Below, in pieces: positions 15,833-24,651 of a DNA stretch of 42,705 nucleotides. How positions within the stretch are numbered: position 1 is the stretch's first letter; every line of letters starts with the position of its first letter. The DNA is taken from NCBI GenBank assembly GCA_900317545.1, contig ONHE01000080.1, positions 1 through 42,705 on the forward strand, read 5' to 3'. Under the pieces are notes generated by a model that saw only the letters and a program-made list of their open reading frames with translations, was not told the DNA's origin and searched no databases. Both the position numbers and the translations under genes were made by a program. The DNA is from an uncultured Prevotella sp. (GTDB lineage: Bacteria > Bacteroidota > Bacteroidia > Bacteroidales > Bacteroidaceae).

Positions 15833-17014
15833 TCATCCCTCCTGTTTGCCGGTCACTGCGGCTCCCACTCTCGGGATGTAGCTCAGCAGATAGACCACTC
15901 CGACGGCCATGACAGCCACGGCTCCGATCTGCCCGACAGCGTCGCTTGCGAAACCCATGAACAATGGGAAGACCGTTCCGCCGAAGAGTCCCATGATCAT
16001 CAGGCCGCTCACCTCGTTCTGCTTGTCTGGTACGCTCTGCAGAGCCTGTGCAAACACGAGCGTGAAGACATTGGCATTGCCGAAGCCCACAAACGCGATG
16101 GCCGTATAAAGCAGCCATTTTGTCTGGCCGAAGGACATGCCTGCCATGCTCAGAGCCATCAACGTGACCGAGAAGATGAAGAAAGTGCGGTTCTTGACTA
16201 CGCGTAGCATGAAGGCTCCCGTAAGGCTCCCGATGGTGCGGAAGATGAAATAGAGAGACGTGGCGAAGGCAGCTTCGTTGAGCGTCATGCCCACCCGCTC
16301 GATGAGGAGCTTGGGAGCGGTGGTGTTGGTGCCCACGTCAATGCCCACGTGGCACATGATGGCAATGAATGAGAGCAGCACGATGGGCTTGCCGAGAAGC
16401 CTGAAACAGTCGGCGAAAGAGGATGGCTTGCCCTCGATGGGCTCTTCTTCAATCGAGGTGGAGAGCAGCAACAGTGAGGCCAGCACACCGATGATCATGT
16501 AGATGGGGAACAGGATGCGCCACTCAAGACCGAAAGACGGGATCGAGGCAGATGCCCCCCACATGGCGATATAGGGTGCCATAAACGAGGCAATGGCCTT
16601 CACAAACTGGCCGAAATTGAGCGTAGCGGCCAGATTCCCGCCACGAATGACGGTTGCGACCAGTGGATTCAGTGATGTCTGCATCAGTGCATTGCCGATC
16701 CCTAAGAGCGAAAAGGCGACCAGCATGATGCCGAAACTCTCGCCGAAGATGGGCAGCAGCAATGCCAGAACGGTCACCACGAGCGACAGAAGCACTGTTC
16801 GCTTGCGCCCGATGTGGTTCATCAGCATACCGGTAGGTACGGAGAAGATGAGAAACCAGAAAAATACGAGCGACGGAAAGATGTTGGCCACCGAGTCAGT
16901 AAGTCCCAGATCGGCCTTCACATAGTTAGATGCGATCCCTACGAGGTCCACGAATCCCATGGCGAAAAAGCAGAGCATCACGGGGATCAATGCCAGTTTG
17001 TTGTTGTTATTCAT
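15833..17014 (-). CDS. Major facilitator superfamily sugar importer (probable fructose transporter)
   Basis: A 393-residue inner-membrane protein with about twelve hydrophobic helices. Typical MFS features include the loop between helices 2 and 3, GMLMNHIGRKRTVL (about 62-75), and a long central cytoplasmic loop, STSIEEEPIEGKPSS (about 190). It resembles the FucP/GluP branch of sugar-proton symporters. Its place between fructokinase and GH32 makes fructose import likely. It has its own promoter and a candidate binding site of the hybrid regulator in the 138-bp gap upstream, so it may be controlled separately from the GH32-SusD-SusC genes before it. Confidence 0.87.
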   Translation of the reverse strand: MNNNNKLALIPVMLCFFAMGFVDLVGIASNYVKADLGLTDSVANIFPSLVFFWFLIFSVPTGMLMNHIGRKRTVLLSLVVTVLALLLPIFGESFGIMLVAFSLLGIGNALMQTSLNPLVATVIRGGNLAATLNFGQFVKAIASFMAPYIAMWGASASIPSFGLEWRILFPIYMIIGVLASLLLLSTSIEEEPIEGKPSSFADCFRLLGKPIVLLSFIAIMCHVGIDVGTNTTAPKLLIERVGMTLNEAAFATSLYFIFRTIGSLTGAFMLRVVKNRTFFIFSVTLMALSMAGMSFGQTKWLLYTAIAFVGFGNANVFTLVFAQALQSVPDKQNEVSGLMIMGLFGGTVFPLFMGFASDAVGQIGAVAVMAVGVVYLLSYIPRVGAAVTGKQEG

Positions 17015-17051
17015 CGTTAGTTGTTGTTAGGCGGTTAGTTGTTTGATGTTG

Positions 17052-17059
17052 CAAAGGTA
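17052..17059 (-). promoter_or_regulatory. -7 element for the MFS-fructokinase transcript
   Basis: On the minus strand this reads TACCTTTG (TAnnTTTG), 37 nt upstream of the importer ATG at 17014. No -33 TTTG is present at the usual spacing, as expected for an activator-dependent promoter. Confidence 0.6.
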
Positions 17060-17086
17060 GTGAAACCAACATGTCGACCCTATAAA

Positions 17087-17149
17087 TAATCGTTCATCAG
17101 CTTGCAAATTTGTTATATGAAACAAATCTACTGGGCTGATGAACGATTA
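17087..17149. promoter_or_regulatory. 15-bp inverted repeat between GH32 and the importer gene, enclosing a regulator-like site
   Basis: TAATCGTTCATCAGC (17087-17101) and GCTGATGAACGATTA (17135-17149) are perfect inverted arms separated by 33 nt. The spacer itself contains ATTTGTT and AACAAAT facing each other (17108-17126). On the minus strand, a TATAAC half-site (17117-17112) is followed 21 bp later by a TGAA half-site (17096-17093), which ends 33 nt before the -7 element. This matches the spacing seen at 23968 and 27471. In RNA the arms could also form a hairpin 3 nt after the GH32 stop codon, but no T run follows. Confidence 0.6.
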
Positions 17150-17152
17150 ATT

Positions 17153-18871
17153 TCATTTTAACTCATAGATGGTCTGCTTGGCACTCCCTTTCAGGATGGC
17201 TTGGCTGTAAGGTTCCGACGGAAACACTAAATTGGTCATCGCCAGCTTCCCCTCGTTGCCAAAGGCTTCGATGCTCGAACGGTCTATGAAGAGTCGGAGG
17301 GTCTTCAGCGGGCCGAAGGTCGGTGCCACGGTCCGGGCAGGGAAGGCGTCGCTGAACTGCACCTCGCCGCTGCCGCTGCGGTCCATGGCGAAAGTGCGGC
17401 TGTCGGCGTCATATTCCATGACCACCTGTTCGCCCTTCCCGTTTTTCAAGGTCAGCGTGAAGCTGCCTCTGACCGCCACTTCTATTTCGGCCGCATCAGT
17501 CAGTTTGCGGAGCTTCCGGCCGCGTATCGCATTCACTTCACGGCTTGGATTGGAAGCCATATACGTCTCGTCGCCCGAGCGGAAGAGATAAAGATCGCGC
17601 GGAAGGCTGTTGGCAGCGCGGTACTGACGTGTCGGCACCTGGTTCGCATACTGCCAGTTGCTCATCCAAGCCATGGCCACCGTGCGTCCCTCAGGCGCGT
17701 TGTTGAAGGTGACGGTGGCATAATGGTCCTTCCCATAGTCCATCCATTTGGTGACAGCAGGTTTGCTGTCGCAGGTAAACTGATGGCCGTCGAACGAGCC
17801 GATGAAGTATTGCGTGGCGCTCCCGCCATGCGGACCGCCCGGGTTGATGTTCACGATGAGCGCCCATTTGTGGTCTCCGGTGCCCTCAACGGGCAGCTTC
17901 ACAAGGTCAGGACACTCCCACACGCCGCTGTGGTTGCCGTATCCGTGGCCGAAGGAGCTTTCATATTGCCACGCCTTCAGGTCTTTCGACGAGTAGATCT
18001 GTATCTCCTGGCCAGCCGCCAGGACAAGATTCCATCGTCCGGTCGCCTCATTCCAGAACATGTTGGGATCGCGGAAGTCGGCAATCTCGCCCGTAATGAT
18101 CGGGTTTCCGGCATATTTCGTGAATGTCATTCCATTGTCCGTGGAGTAGGCTAAGCTTTGTGTCTGGTTGACTCCAGCCGTGGTATAGATGGCTACAACA
18201 GCATTCCGGCCGAAGCCCGCGGTGTTGTTGTGGTCCACAACGCTGTTCCCACTGAAGATCGTACCTAATCCGTCGGGCTCGATGGCGTCAGGTTGGTGGG
18301 TCCAATGGATCAGATCCGTCGAGGTCGAATGTCCCCACGTCATGTTCTCCCACTGGCTTCCGTAAGGATTAAACTGATAATACAGATGCCACACACCATC
18401 CATATAGAACATCCCGTTGGGGTCATTCATCCAGCCATAGGCCGGCGTATGATGATACAGAGGACGGAAACGCTCGCGATTAGAGGTGTCAAAAGAGTTG
18501 GAATAACGCAGTTTCTGCCAGCATGCATACCCGCGGATGGCACCCGTCTGACGGCGGTTGCCGGGGAAAACAATGTCGAGCAGTGCCTGCTTACCATTCA
18601 ACTGGCTGAGATCGAGGGGCACATAGTAGTCCACATTGTCCACTGATAAGCGACAGTTGAATTGCTTTACGACCTTGTTATCCACAATGATGCTGATGCG
18701 GGCATTCTCTTCTTTCTCCTCCACAGGCAGCAGGAGATAGCGCTGCACGGTCTCTATGCGCTGCATGGCGTGGCTTTCGCTGAGGAAAGAAGGTGACTGC
18801 GGCAAGGCCTGAGCCATGATCTGGCTGATCCAGAGGATAGCTAAGCACAGGGAAAAGAATCGTTTTTTCAT
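17153..18871 (-). CDS. GH32 beta-fructosidase (levanase/inulinase/invertase type)
   Basis: A 572-residue secreted glycoside hydrolase family 32 enzyme. The start is ATG at 18871, which begins the signal peptide MKKRFFSLCLAILWISQIMA. The frame open to 18901 starts only with TTG. A beta-rich N-terminal domain (about 25-125) precedes the five-bladed propeller. Catalytic residues are intact: the nucleophile Asp150 in WMNDPNG, Asp268 in the FRDPN transition-state motif and the acid/base Glu319 in WECPDL. A C-terminal beta-sandwich follows, including LFIDRSSIEAFGNEG. It should cleave terminal fructose from levan, inulin or sucrose in the periplasm or at the surface. It lies 66 bp after SusD, with a hairpin between them. 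Confidence 0.95.
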   Translation of the reverse strand: MKKRFFSLCLAILWISQIMAQALPQSPSFLSESHAMQRIETVQRYLLLPVEEKEENARISIIVDNKVVKQFNCRLSVDNVDYYVPLDLSQLNGKQALLDIVFPGNRRQTGAIRGYACWQKLRYSNSFDTSNRERFRPLYHHTPAYGWMNDPNGMFYMDGVWHLYYQFNPYGSQWENMTWGHSTSTDLIHWTHQPDAIEPDGLGTIFSGNSVVDHNNTAGFGRNAVVAIYTTAGVNQTQSLAYSTDNGMTFTKYAGNPIITGEIADFRDPNMFWNEATGRWNLVLAAGQEIQIYSSKDLKAWQYESSFGHGYGNHSGVWECPDLVKLPVEGTGDHKWALIVNINPGGPHGGSATQYFIGSFDGHQFTCDSKPAVTKWMDYGKDHYATVTFNNAPEGRTVAMAWMSNWQYANQVPTRQYRAANSLPRDLYLFRSGDETYMASNPSREVNAIRGRKLRKLTDAAEIEVAVRGSFTLTLKNGKGEQVVMEYDADSRTFAMDRSGSGEVQFSDAFPARTVAPTFGPLKTLRLFIDRSSIEAFGNEGKLAMTNLVFPSEPYSQAILKGSAKQTIYELK

Positions 18872-18897
18872 GTCAAAAGGATTTCTATGATACGAGA

Positions 18898-18927
18898 GCA
18901 AAGATAGTTTATTATTTCTATCTTTGC
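18898..18927. promoter_or_regulatory. Perfect 10-bp inverted repeat between SusD and GH32 genes, containing a -7 element
   Basis: GCAAAGATAG (18898-18907) and CTATCTTTGC (18918-18927) are perfect arms with a 10-nt A/T loop. On the minus strand 18906-18899 reads TATCTTTG, a TAnnTTTG element 27 nt before the GH32 ATG. It could be an internal promoter, or in the SusCD transcript a hairpin that affects processing or termination. There is no T run for a classical terminator. Confidence 0.55.
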
Positions 18928-18937
18928 CCTCTGATTG

Positions 18938-20710
18938 TCAATTAAATGATGCGTAGCCCGGATTTTGGGTGTATGCGCCGTTGGAAAGGTTATACTGCTG
19001 GACAGTGATAGGCAGATACTCGTCTTTTCCTTTGGTGAATTTGGCGTTCGCATAGTAGACCCTTGATTGTTTCTCACGTGCGAAATAGCCGTTCATGACT
19101 GTATCGGCGATGCCCCAACGGACAAGGTCAAAGAAGCGTTCACCTTCCATTGCCGTCTCTAAACGCATCTCGAAGCGGAGCGCCTTGCGTGCATAGGCCT
19201 GCGTCCAGCCATCACTCGGATATTCCGCAATCTTGTAGTTGGCCGCATACTTGCTGTCATCGTTGAAGTCTTTCACCCAATATGCGGCGTTGGCAGCACG
19301 ATGGCGCACCTGGTTGATCAGCTGTCGGGCCACATCGAGATTCTGGTTCAGTTCGATGAGAGCTTCAGCCTTCCAGAGCAACACGTCACTGTAGCGGATC
19401 ACGTTCCAGTTCAATGCGCTGGCTCCCCACGGCCAACCCTTGAACATCTCGCCGCTTTCGGGCGACACGAAGAAGCGCTTGCAGCAATGCTGACCATAGG
19501 TTCCCTGGTCGCGGACCCATGTGTTGAGGCACGGCGTATCGGTATAAGTCTTCCACCGGACACCCGGTCTGCCGACGATGAAGTCAAGCCGCGGATCCAC
19601 CGGAGCAGACACGTTGTAGCTCTTGCCTGTTGCTGCATCCCATACATCATAATGCTGCTCATAGTACGAATCAAACTTTGGGAGTCCGTTCTCATCCGTT
19701 TGGTACGCGTCAATGAGATCCTGACTCGGCAGGAAAAAGCCGTCGCCGGAGTAGGGGCCCTGCGGTGCGTTGAGCAGATTTGACCAGTTTATGCGCCCGG
19801 CACTGCTGCTCCCGTCGTTCATGGAGTATTGTACCTGGAATACTCCTTCCTTACAATTGTCGCCCGTAGAGACCTTGTCTAAGTCCTGGAAGTTGTCCAT
19901 CAGCCCGTAACGGCCGCTGTTTATGACCTGGTCACACTCGCTGACCACCTTCTGGAGCAGCGCTGCGTCAATGCCGGTCACCTGATGTGTGGTCTCGTCC
20001 TGCTTGTAGGCGCGGTAGAGGTTTACCTTTGCGGCGTAGGCATAGGCGGTGAATTTGTTGATCCTACCTATCTGCGGCTGGTTCTGGGGCAATATGTCAG
20101 CAGCCTCTTCCATCGTGGATGCGATCTTCTCAAGGATCTGGTCGCGGGTGTATTCGTTGTTGGAGAGATTGGAAATATTGCCGGTATAGTCCTCCTCGAA
20201 ATAGACGATCTTGTTGAACAGACGGCTCAACTCGAAGTAAAAGTGTGCCCGCAGGAACTTCATTTCAGCGATCTGCACGCTGCGGTCGGCCACCTGCGCG
20301 TCGGTCATGCCGTTCAACATGCGCAGAGCTGCATTGCATCGCTGCACGCAAGTATAGAGATGGTACCACTTGTTGTCAACATTGAAGTTGGTGGCATCGA
20401 CGTCCATGATCTCCATACGGTGGATTTCCTGCACGTCGCCTGTTCCTCCACCGCCCTTATAGGCATCGTCCGAGCGCACGCTGCCATAGCTCCAGTTGGT
20501 GGCGGGATAGAAGCACACGCTCCATTCCTGCGGATTCGGTCCCATCAGTGCAGCGTAGGCTGCGTTGGTCAACAGGTCTACCTGCCCGCCATTCTGGATC
20601 ACTTCATCGCTCAGAACGCCCTGGGGCTTGTTGTCTAAGAAACTGTCCTCGCTGCAACTCACGGTCAACAGAGCTGCCGCGGTCATGATTGCTATATTCT
20701 TGAGTTTCAT
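18938..20710 (-). CDS. SusD-family fructan-binding outer-membrane lipoprotein
   Basis: A 590-residue SusD homologue with lipoprotein signal MKLKNIAIMTAAALLTVSC (lipidated Cys19). Family features are DSFLDNKPQGVLSDEVIQNG near the N-terminus, the TPR-like helices around SVQIAEMKFLRAHFYFELSR, and the C-terminal ARKALRFEMRLETAMEGERF block. It follows its SusC partner by 96 bp in the fructan locus, so its ligand is probably a fructo-oligosaccharide or fructan. Aromatic residues are frequent around 65-85 (WSVCFYPATNWSYGS), where carbohydrate stacking is plausible. Confidence 0.94.
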   Translation of the reverse strand: MKLKNIAIMTAAALLTVSCSEDSFLDNKPQGVLSDEVIQNGGQVDLLTNAAYAALMGPNPQEWSVCFYPATNWSYGSVRSDDAYKGGGGTGDVQEIHRMEIMDVDATNFNVDNKWYHLYTCVQRCNAALRMLNGMTDAQVADRSVQIAEMKFLRAHFYFELSRLFNKIVYFEEDYTGNISNLSNNEYTRDQILEKIASTMEEAADILPQNQPQIGRINKFTAYAYAAKVNLYRAYKQDETTHQVTGIDAALLQKVVSECDQVINSGRYGLMDNFQDLDKVSTGDNCKEGVFQVQYSMNDGSSSAGRINWSNLLNAPQGPYSGDGFFLPSQDLIDAYQTDENGLPKFDSYYEQHYDVWDAATGKSYNVSAPVDPRLDFIVGRPGVRWKTYTDTPCLNTWVRDQGTYGQHCCKRFFVSPESGEMFKGWPWGASALNWNVIRYSDVLLWKAEALIELNQNLDVARQLINQVRHRAANAAYWVKDFNDDSKYAANYKIAEYPSDGWTQAYARKALRFEMRLETAMEGERFFDLVRWGIADTVMNGYFAREKQSRVYYANAKFTKGKDEYLPITVQQYNLSNGAYTQNPGYASFN

Positions 20711-20806
20711 TTTGTTTTTCTCTTTTTGATGTTATTTGATCTTGTGATGTTTCTTCCCGGTCAGTCATTCCTTTCTTTTGGAGTATCGGGATGAATCTTT
20801 TCTATT

Positions 20807-23800
20807 TTACAGACCTACCGAGAGACCGAATGTGAAGGTGCGTGGGAGCGGGTAAGTGTAGCCCAATCCTTCGGGATCGGCGCCTGTATAGCCGGTGATG
20901 GTGAACAGGTTCTGGCCCTGAACGTAGACACGCGCGCGGCGGAGGTGTATCTTGCTGAGCAGGCTCTGCGGCAGTGTGTAGCCGAGAGTGGCGGTCTTCA
21001 GTTTGATGAAGGATCCGTTCTCGATGTAGAATTCGGAGCTTCGGTTTTCGTTATTGCTGTCGAGTGCCGTCAGCGCAGGAGTGTCGCAGTTGTAAACGCC
21101 TGTCTTTTCGTACTCGGTCCAGGCATTCATTGCGTCGAGCAGACGGGTGGAGTGGTTGCCGTTCCAGAGCTGGAAGAGATCGGTATAGAATTTAGAATTG
21201 TTCCACGCATCACGGATCATGCCGTTGAAGAAGAGGCTGAGGTCGAATCCTTTGTAGGAAGCCGAGAGGTTGAGACCTGCCGTGAACTTGGGCCGGTCAC
21301 ATCCTAACCACGTCTGATCAGCTGTGTTGATCTTGTTGTCACCGTTGATGTCGAGATACTTGATGCGGCCTACGCCGGGTGCTCCGATCTGCACATCGTA
21401 CTGCTGCTTGTAGGCATCGACTTCATCCTGTGTGCGGAAGACGCCGTCGGTCTTATATCCCATCCATGATCCGTATGGCTGGCCGACGATCGACTTGCCC
21501 GGAATGGCGCCGCCGAAGGTATAGTAGATAGCCTCGGGGAGGCTCTTCATCTCGTTGTGATAGACGGATGCGTTGAAGTCGATGCTGTAGTTCAGTCCGT
21601 TCTTGAGCCTGTCGCGCCAGCCGAGAACGAGCTCGAAACCGTTGTTATCCATGTCGATACAGTTCTGCCAGGAATAGCCGCCCTCGCCGATGACGCCTGC
21701 ATAAGGCGGCTCGAAGAGCATGTCTGTGGTCTTTTTCAGGAAGTAGTCGAGCGACAGGGTGAGCCGTTGGTTGAGCAGTGTGGCGTCCAGACCGAAGTTG
21801 ATCTGCTGTGTCTGCTCCCATTTCAGGTCCGGATTGCCGGTGTGGGCCTTCGCTGCTCCGAATGCCATGTGCTGGTTGTCGCCTCTGAGGTTGTAGCTGG
21901 CGTTGGAGAGCGAGACAAGGTATTTGGTATAGGTAGCCTCGTTGTCGATCTCATCGTTGCCGTTGATCCCCCAGCTGGCTCGCAGCTTCAGGTCATCGAG
22001 CCATGATCTGGTGGTCTCCATGAACTTTTCGGAGGTGATGCGCCAGCCGGCAGATACGGATGGGAAGACGCCCACGTTGTGGTTTGATCCGAAGCGTGAG
22101 GAAGCGTCGCGCCGCACGGTTGCGGCCACGAGATACTTGCTCTGATAGGCGTAGTTGGCCTTGGCGAAATAGGAAATCATGGAGTAATTGCCGCCGATAC
22201 CGCGCACCTGGGCCAAGTTGGTCACTGCATTGAGGTAGCGATAATCTGTTTCTTCGGACATTAAACCTTGTCCATGGCCGCCCAGATCTTCATAGTTGTT
22301 CTTCTTGGACTCCATTCCGAGGAGGAATGAAGCGTGGTGATCGCCGAGCTCAAGATTGTAGTTGGCCGTGTTGGTCCACACCCAGTTGAGGTTATGATAA
22401 TGATAGGTGTCCAGCTCATTGACGTCTATGGTGCGCGAACTCTCCGTCCATTTCGGGACAAAGGTCTTGCTGAACTCATTGTAATAATTGATGCCGAAGT
22501 TGGACTTGAGTGTCAGGTTCTTGATGGGTTCGATCTCCATGAAGACGTTACCGAACACGCGCCAGTACTTGTGCACGTCATCCTTCTGGTTGTTCTGCAG
22601 TCTCAGCGGGTTCGGCTTGTCGTTGAGCACGTCCATGTTGCCTCCTCCGTAGCCTCCCATCGAGTCATAGGCCGGCTCGGCAGGATGCTGGGCGACGAGC
22701 TGTTCCTCAATTCCGCCTTGGGCAAAGTGTTGTGTCCAATAGTTGACGGCAATGCTCTCGCCCACGCGGAGACGGTTGTTGAGGAAGCCATAGTCAGAGG
22801 TCAGACGCGTGTTGAAGCGCTGATAGTCGGTGTTCTTCAGCATTCCGTCCTGGTCGATCCAGTTTACGGAGAGCGAACTGGAACCGTTTTCGGATCCCTT
22901 GCTCATGGTGAGCGAGTAGTTCTGCATCAAAGCGGTCTTGTACATCAGGTCAAGCCAGTCGGTGTCGGCGGCCGTATAGGTGCGGCCGTCGGCACCTGTG
23001 AAGTAAGGAGAGGTCGTGTTCAGCTGCGCCGTTTCGCCGTTTCCGTAGATCATCGAGTTGGGATGCGTGCCGTAGGAGTTTCTGTAGGCCTGCCAATAGA
23101 CGTCGCCCCACTGGCGGGCATTCAGCAGATCGTAGTTGGTGGTGAATGTCTGGGCGGTGAGTGAAGCATCGAAGTCCACTTTCACTTCGCCTTTCTTGGC
23201 GCGCTTGGTGGTGATGATGATCACACCGTTGGCCGCCTGCGCACCGTAGATGGCGGCCGAGGAGGCGTCCTTGAGCACCTGGATGCTTTCCACATCGTTG
23301 GAGGACAGGATGCTCCCGACATTGTCGCGCGTCATGATGCCGTCAATGACGTAGAGCGGAGAACTGTTGTTGATCGTTGTCGTACCGCGCACCAGCGTAG
23401 AGGTGTTGGTGCTTCCGGGTGTCCCGTCGGTGGTGATATTCACGCCTGCCACGCGTCCGTTGAGGCTTGAGAGCACATTGCCGGTCGGCACGTCAGCAAT
23501 GTCCGTCATCTTCACCACGGACACGGAGCCGGTCAGGTCGGCCTTCTTTTCAGCCGTGTAGCCGGTCACCACGACCTCGTCGATGGTCTTGGAGCTGCTC
23601 TTGAGCGTCACGTTCATCGTCGCCGTCGCCGGCATTTCCACGGTCTGCATGCCTAAATAGGAGATTTCGATCACGGCACCCTGCTTCACCGTCAGTGTGA
23701 AACGGCCGTCCAAGTCGGTCACCGTTGCCCTTTGGGTTCCTTTCTCTCTGACCGTCGCACCGATCACGGGCTCGTTGTCTTCGCCCGAAATGACCGTTCC

Positions 23801-23914
23801 GCTGACTTTCAGATCTTGCGCATGAAGGATCATGCACGCACATAGGAGCATCAAGCTCATTGCGATTCGTTTAAGGTTTTCCATTTGAATCATCGTTTGG
23901 TTAGTTGTTTTCAT
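20807..23914 (-). CDS. SusC-type TonB-dependent transporter of the fructan locus
   Basis: A 1035-residue outer-membrane transporter. The signal peptide runs to about residue 32 (CACMILHAQ). A carboxypeptidase-regulatory-like domain follows (about 35-110), with the TonB-box-like IDEVVVTGYTAEK near 110. The plug carries LVRGTTTINNSSPLYVIDGI and VESIQVLKDASSAAIYGAQA. A long barrel ends in RTFTFGLSVGL. It has no STN domain, which fits control by a hybrid two-component system rather than by FecR. An in-frame ATG at 23884 is an alternative start. Its promoter region carries the best copy of the candidate operator. Confidence 0.96.
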   Translation of the reverse strand: MKTTNQTMIQMENLKRIAMSLMLLCACMILHAQDLKVSGTVISGEDNEPVIGATVREKGTQRATVTDLDGRFTLTVKQGAVIEISYLGMQTVEMPATATMNVTLKSSSKTIDEVVVTGYTAEKKADLTGSVSVVKMTDIADVPTGNVLSSLNGRVAGVNITTDGTPGSTNTSTLVRGTTTINNSSPLYVIDGIMTRDNVGSILSSNDVESIQVLKDASSAAIYGAQAANGVIIITTKRAKKGEVKVDFDASLTAQTFTTNYDLLNARQWGDVYWQAYRNSYGTHPNSMIYGNGETAQLNTTSPYFTGADGRTYTAADTDWLDLMYKTALMQNYSLTMSKGSENGSSSLSVNWIDQDGMLKNTDYQRFNTRLTSDYGFLNNRLRVGESIAVNYWTQHFAQGGIEEQLVAQHPAEPAYDSMGGYGGGNMDVLNDKPNPLRLQNNQKDDVHKYWRVFGNVFMEIEPIKNLTLKSNFGINYYNEFSKTFVPKWTESSRTIDVNELDTYHYHNLNWVWTNTANYNLELGDHHASFLLGMESKKNNYEDLGGHGQGLMSEETDYRYLNAVTNLAQVRGIGGNYSMISYFAKANYAYQSKYLVAATVRRDASSRFGSNHNVGVFPSVSAGWRITSEKFMETTRSWLDDLKLRASWGINGNDEIDNEATYTKYLVSLSNASYNLRGDNQHMAFGAAKAHTGNPDLKWEQTQQINFGLDATLLNQRLTLSLDYFLKKTTDMLFEPPYAGVIGEGGYSWQNCIDMDNNGFELVLGWRDRLKNGLNYSIDFNASVYHNEMKSLPEAIYYTFGGAIPGKSIVGQPYGSWMGYKTDGVFRTQDEVDAYKQQYDVQIGAPGVGRIKYLDINGDNKINTADQTWLGCDRPKFTAGLNLSASYKGFDLSLFFNGMIRDAWNNSKFYTDLFQLWNGNHSTRLLDAMNAWTEYEKTGVYNCDTPALTALDSNNENRSSEFYIENGSFIKLKTATLGYTLPQSLLSKIHLRRARVYVQGQNLFTITGYTGADPEGLGYTYPLPRTFTFGLSVGL

Positions 23915-23925
23915 TTATCCGCCGG

Positions 23926-23933
23926 CAAAGATA
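23926..23933 (-). promoter_or_regulatory. -7 element of the fructan SusC promoter
   Basis: On the minus strand this reads TATCTTTG, only 11 nt before the ATG at 23914. The leader would be extremely short if this start codon is right. The alternative ATG at 23884 would give a more usual leader. Confidence 0.6.
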
Positions 23934-23967
23934 AACAATGTGTATAGGGACGAAATAAAAAAAATGA

Positions 23968-23993
23968 TTCAACGGCCAGAAAATTTGTTTCAT
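23968..23993 (-). promoter_or_regulatory. Candidate operator of the fructan hybrid regulator (SusC promoter)
   Basis: The minus strand reads ATGAAACAAAT (23993-23983), and a second TGAA half-site follows exactly 21 bp after the first (23971-23968). The site ends 34 nt upstream of the -7 element. Sequence, orientation and spacing match 27471-27496 and the site at 17093-17117. A 9-bp inverted pair, AAATGATTC (23962-23970) and GAATCATTT (23994-24002), overlaps it. Confidence 0.65.
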
Positions 23994-24276
23994 GAATCAT
24001 TTCTCGCCTTCTTTGTAACATTCTTGTTGCCTCTCGCGCGAGGAGACCGGTCTCGCGGCTGCCGGACATGCTCCATGGGCGGCAGCGCAACCGACGGGGA
24101 TGGCGACGGACAACGGGCATGAATTATGATGACAATTGATCTCTGAAAACGGTGGTTTTATCTATCGGGCCGTCCGCTCGGTGGAAATACACGAAAAATG
24201 AATGTTTTTTGCAAATCGCAGACTGTCAATGACTTACGTCCGGACGGTCATTTTGCTCCGTTCAGAAAGCCTCTCC

Positions 24277-24408
24277 GCACGCCCCAAAGCTATCTTCCGC
24301 ACGCCCCAAAGCTATCTTCCGGGTGTTCCAAAGGATAGCTCCGGTCGGCATGCAGCTATCATCCGCACCGCGCAGATGATCGTTCCGAGCCGCGCAGAAG
24401 GCACATTC
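24277..24408. repeat. 22-nt modular repeat array, copy 3 (six clear units)
   Basis: Units start at 24277, 24299, 24321, 24343, 24365 and 24387. The first two are identical: GCACGCCCC, then AAAGCTATCTTCC. Later units diverge step by step (GGGTGTTCC with AAAGGATAGCTCC, then GCAGCTATCATCC, AGATGATCGTTCC, AGAAGGCACATTC). Fainter units seem to continue to about 24473. The array fills part of the 737-bp gap between the SusC promoter and the end of the hybrid regulator gene. The rest of the gap, apart from the SusC regulatory sites, shows only a TTTGTAACA at 24012-24020 and no credible gene. Confidence 0.88.
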
Positions 24409-24651
24409 AGCAATGAAAAATCAATATTCAGCACTGTCCATTGCGATCATTCCGCACGCCACATGCATCATTTAACATTTTTCTCATGTGTCGTCCGAGG
24501 CTTGTTTTTTCAGAATTTGGCTGACAAAGAGGCGTTGTTCGCAGCCTGCGGGCTGATAGGCCGATCCTCCCTCCACGGTGTCGCAGGGATCACGGCGATC
24601 GTGTCACCAACCATCTCACTCCCTCCCGTGCGGTTCGGGGCAGGCTGTGTC

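Noticed and set aside
24277-24408. CRISPR array
   Set aside because: The 22-nt units follow each other without spacers, are not identical, and no cas gene is in the window.
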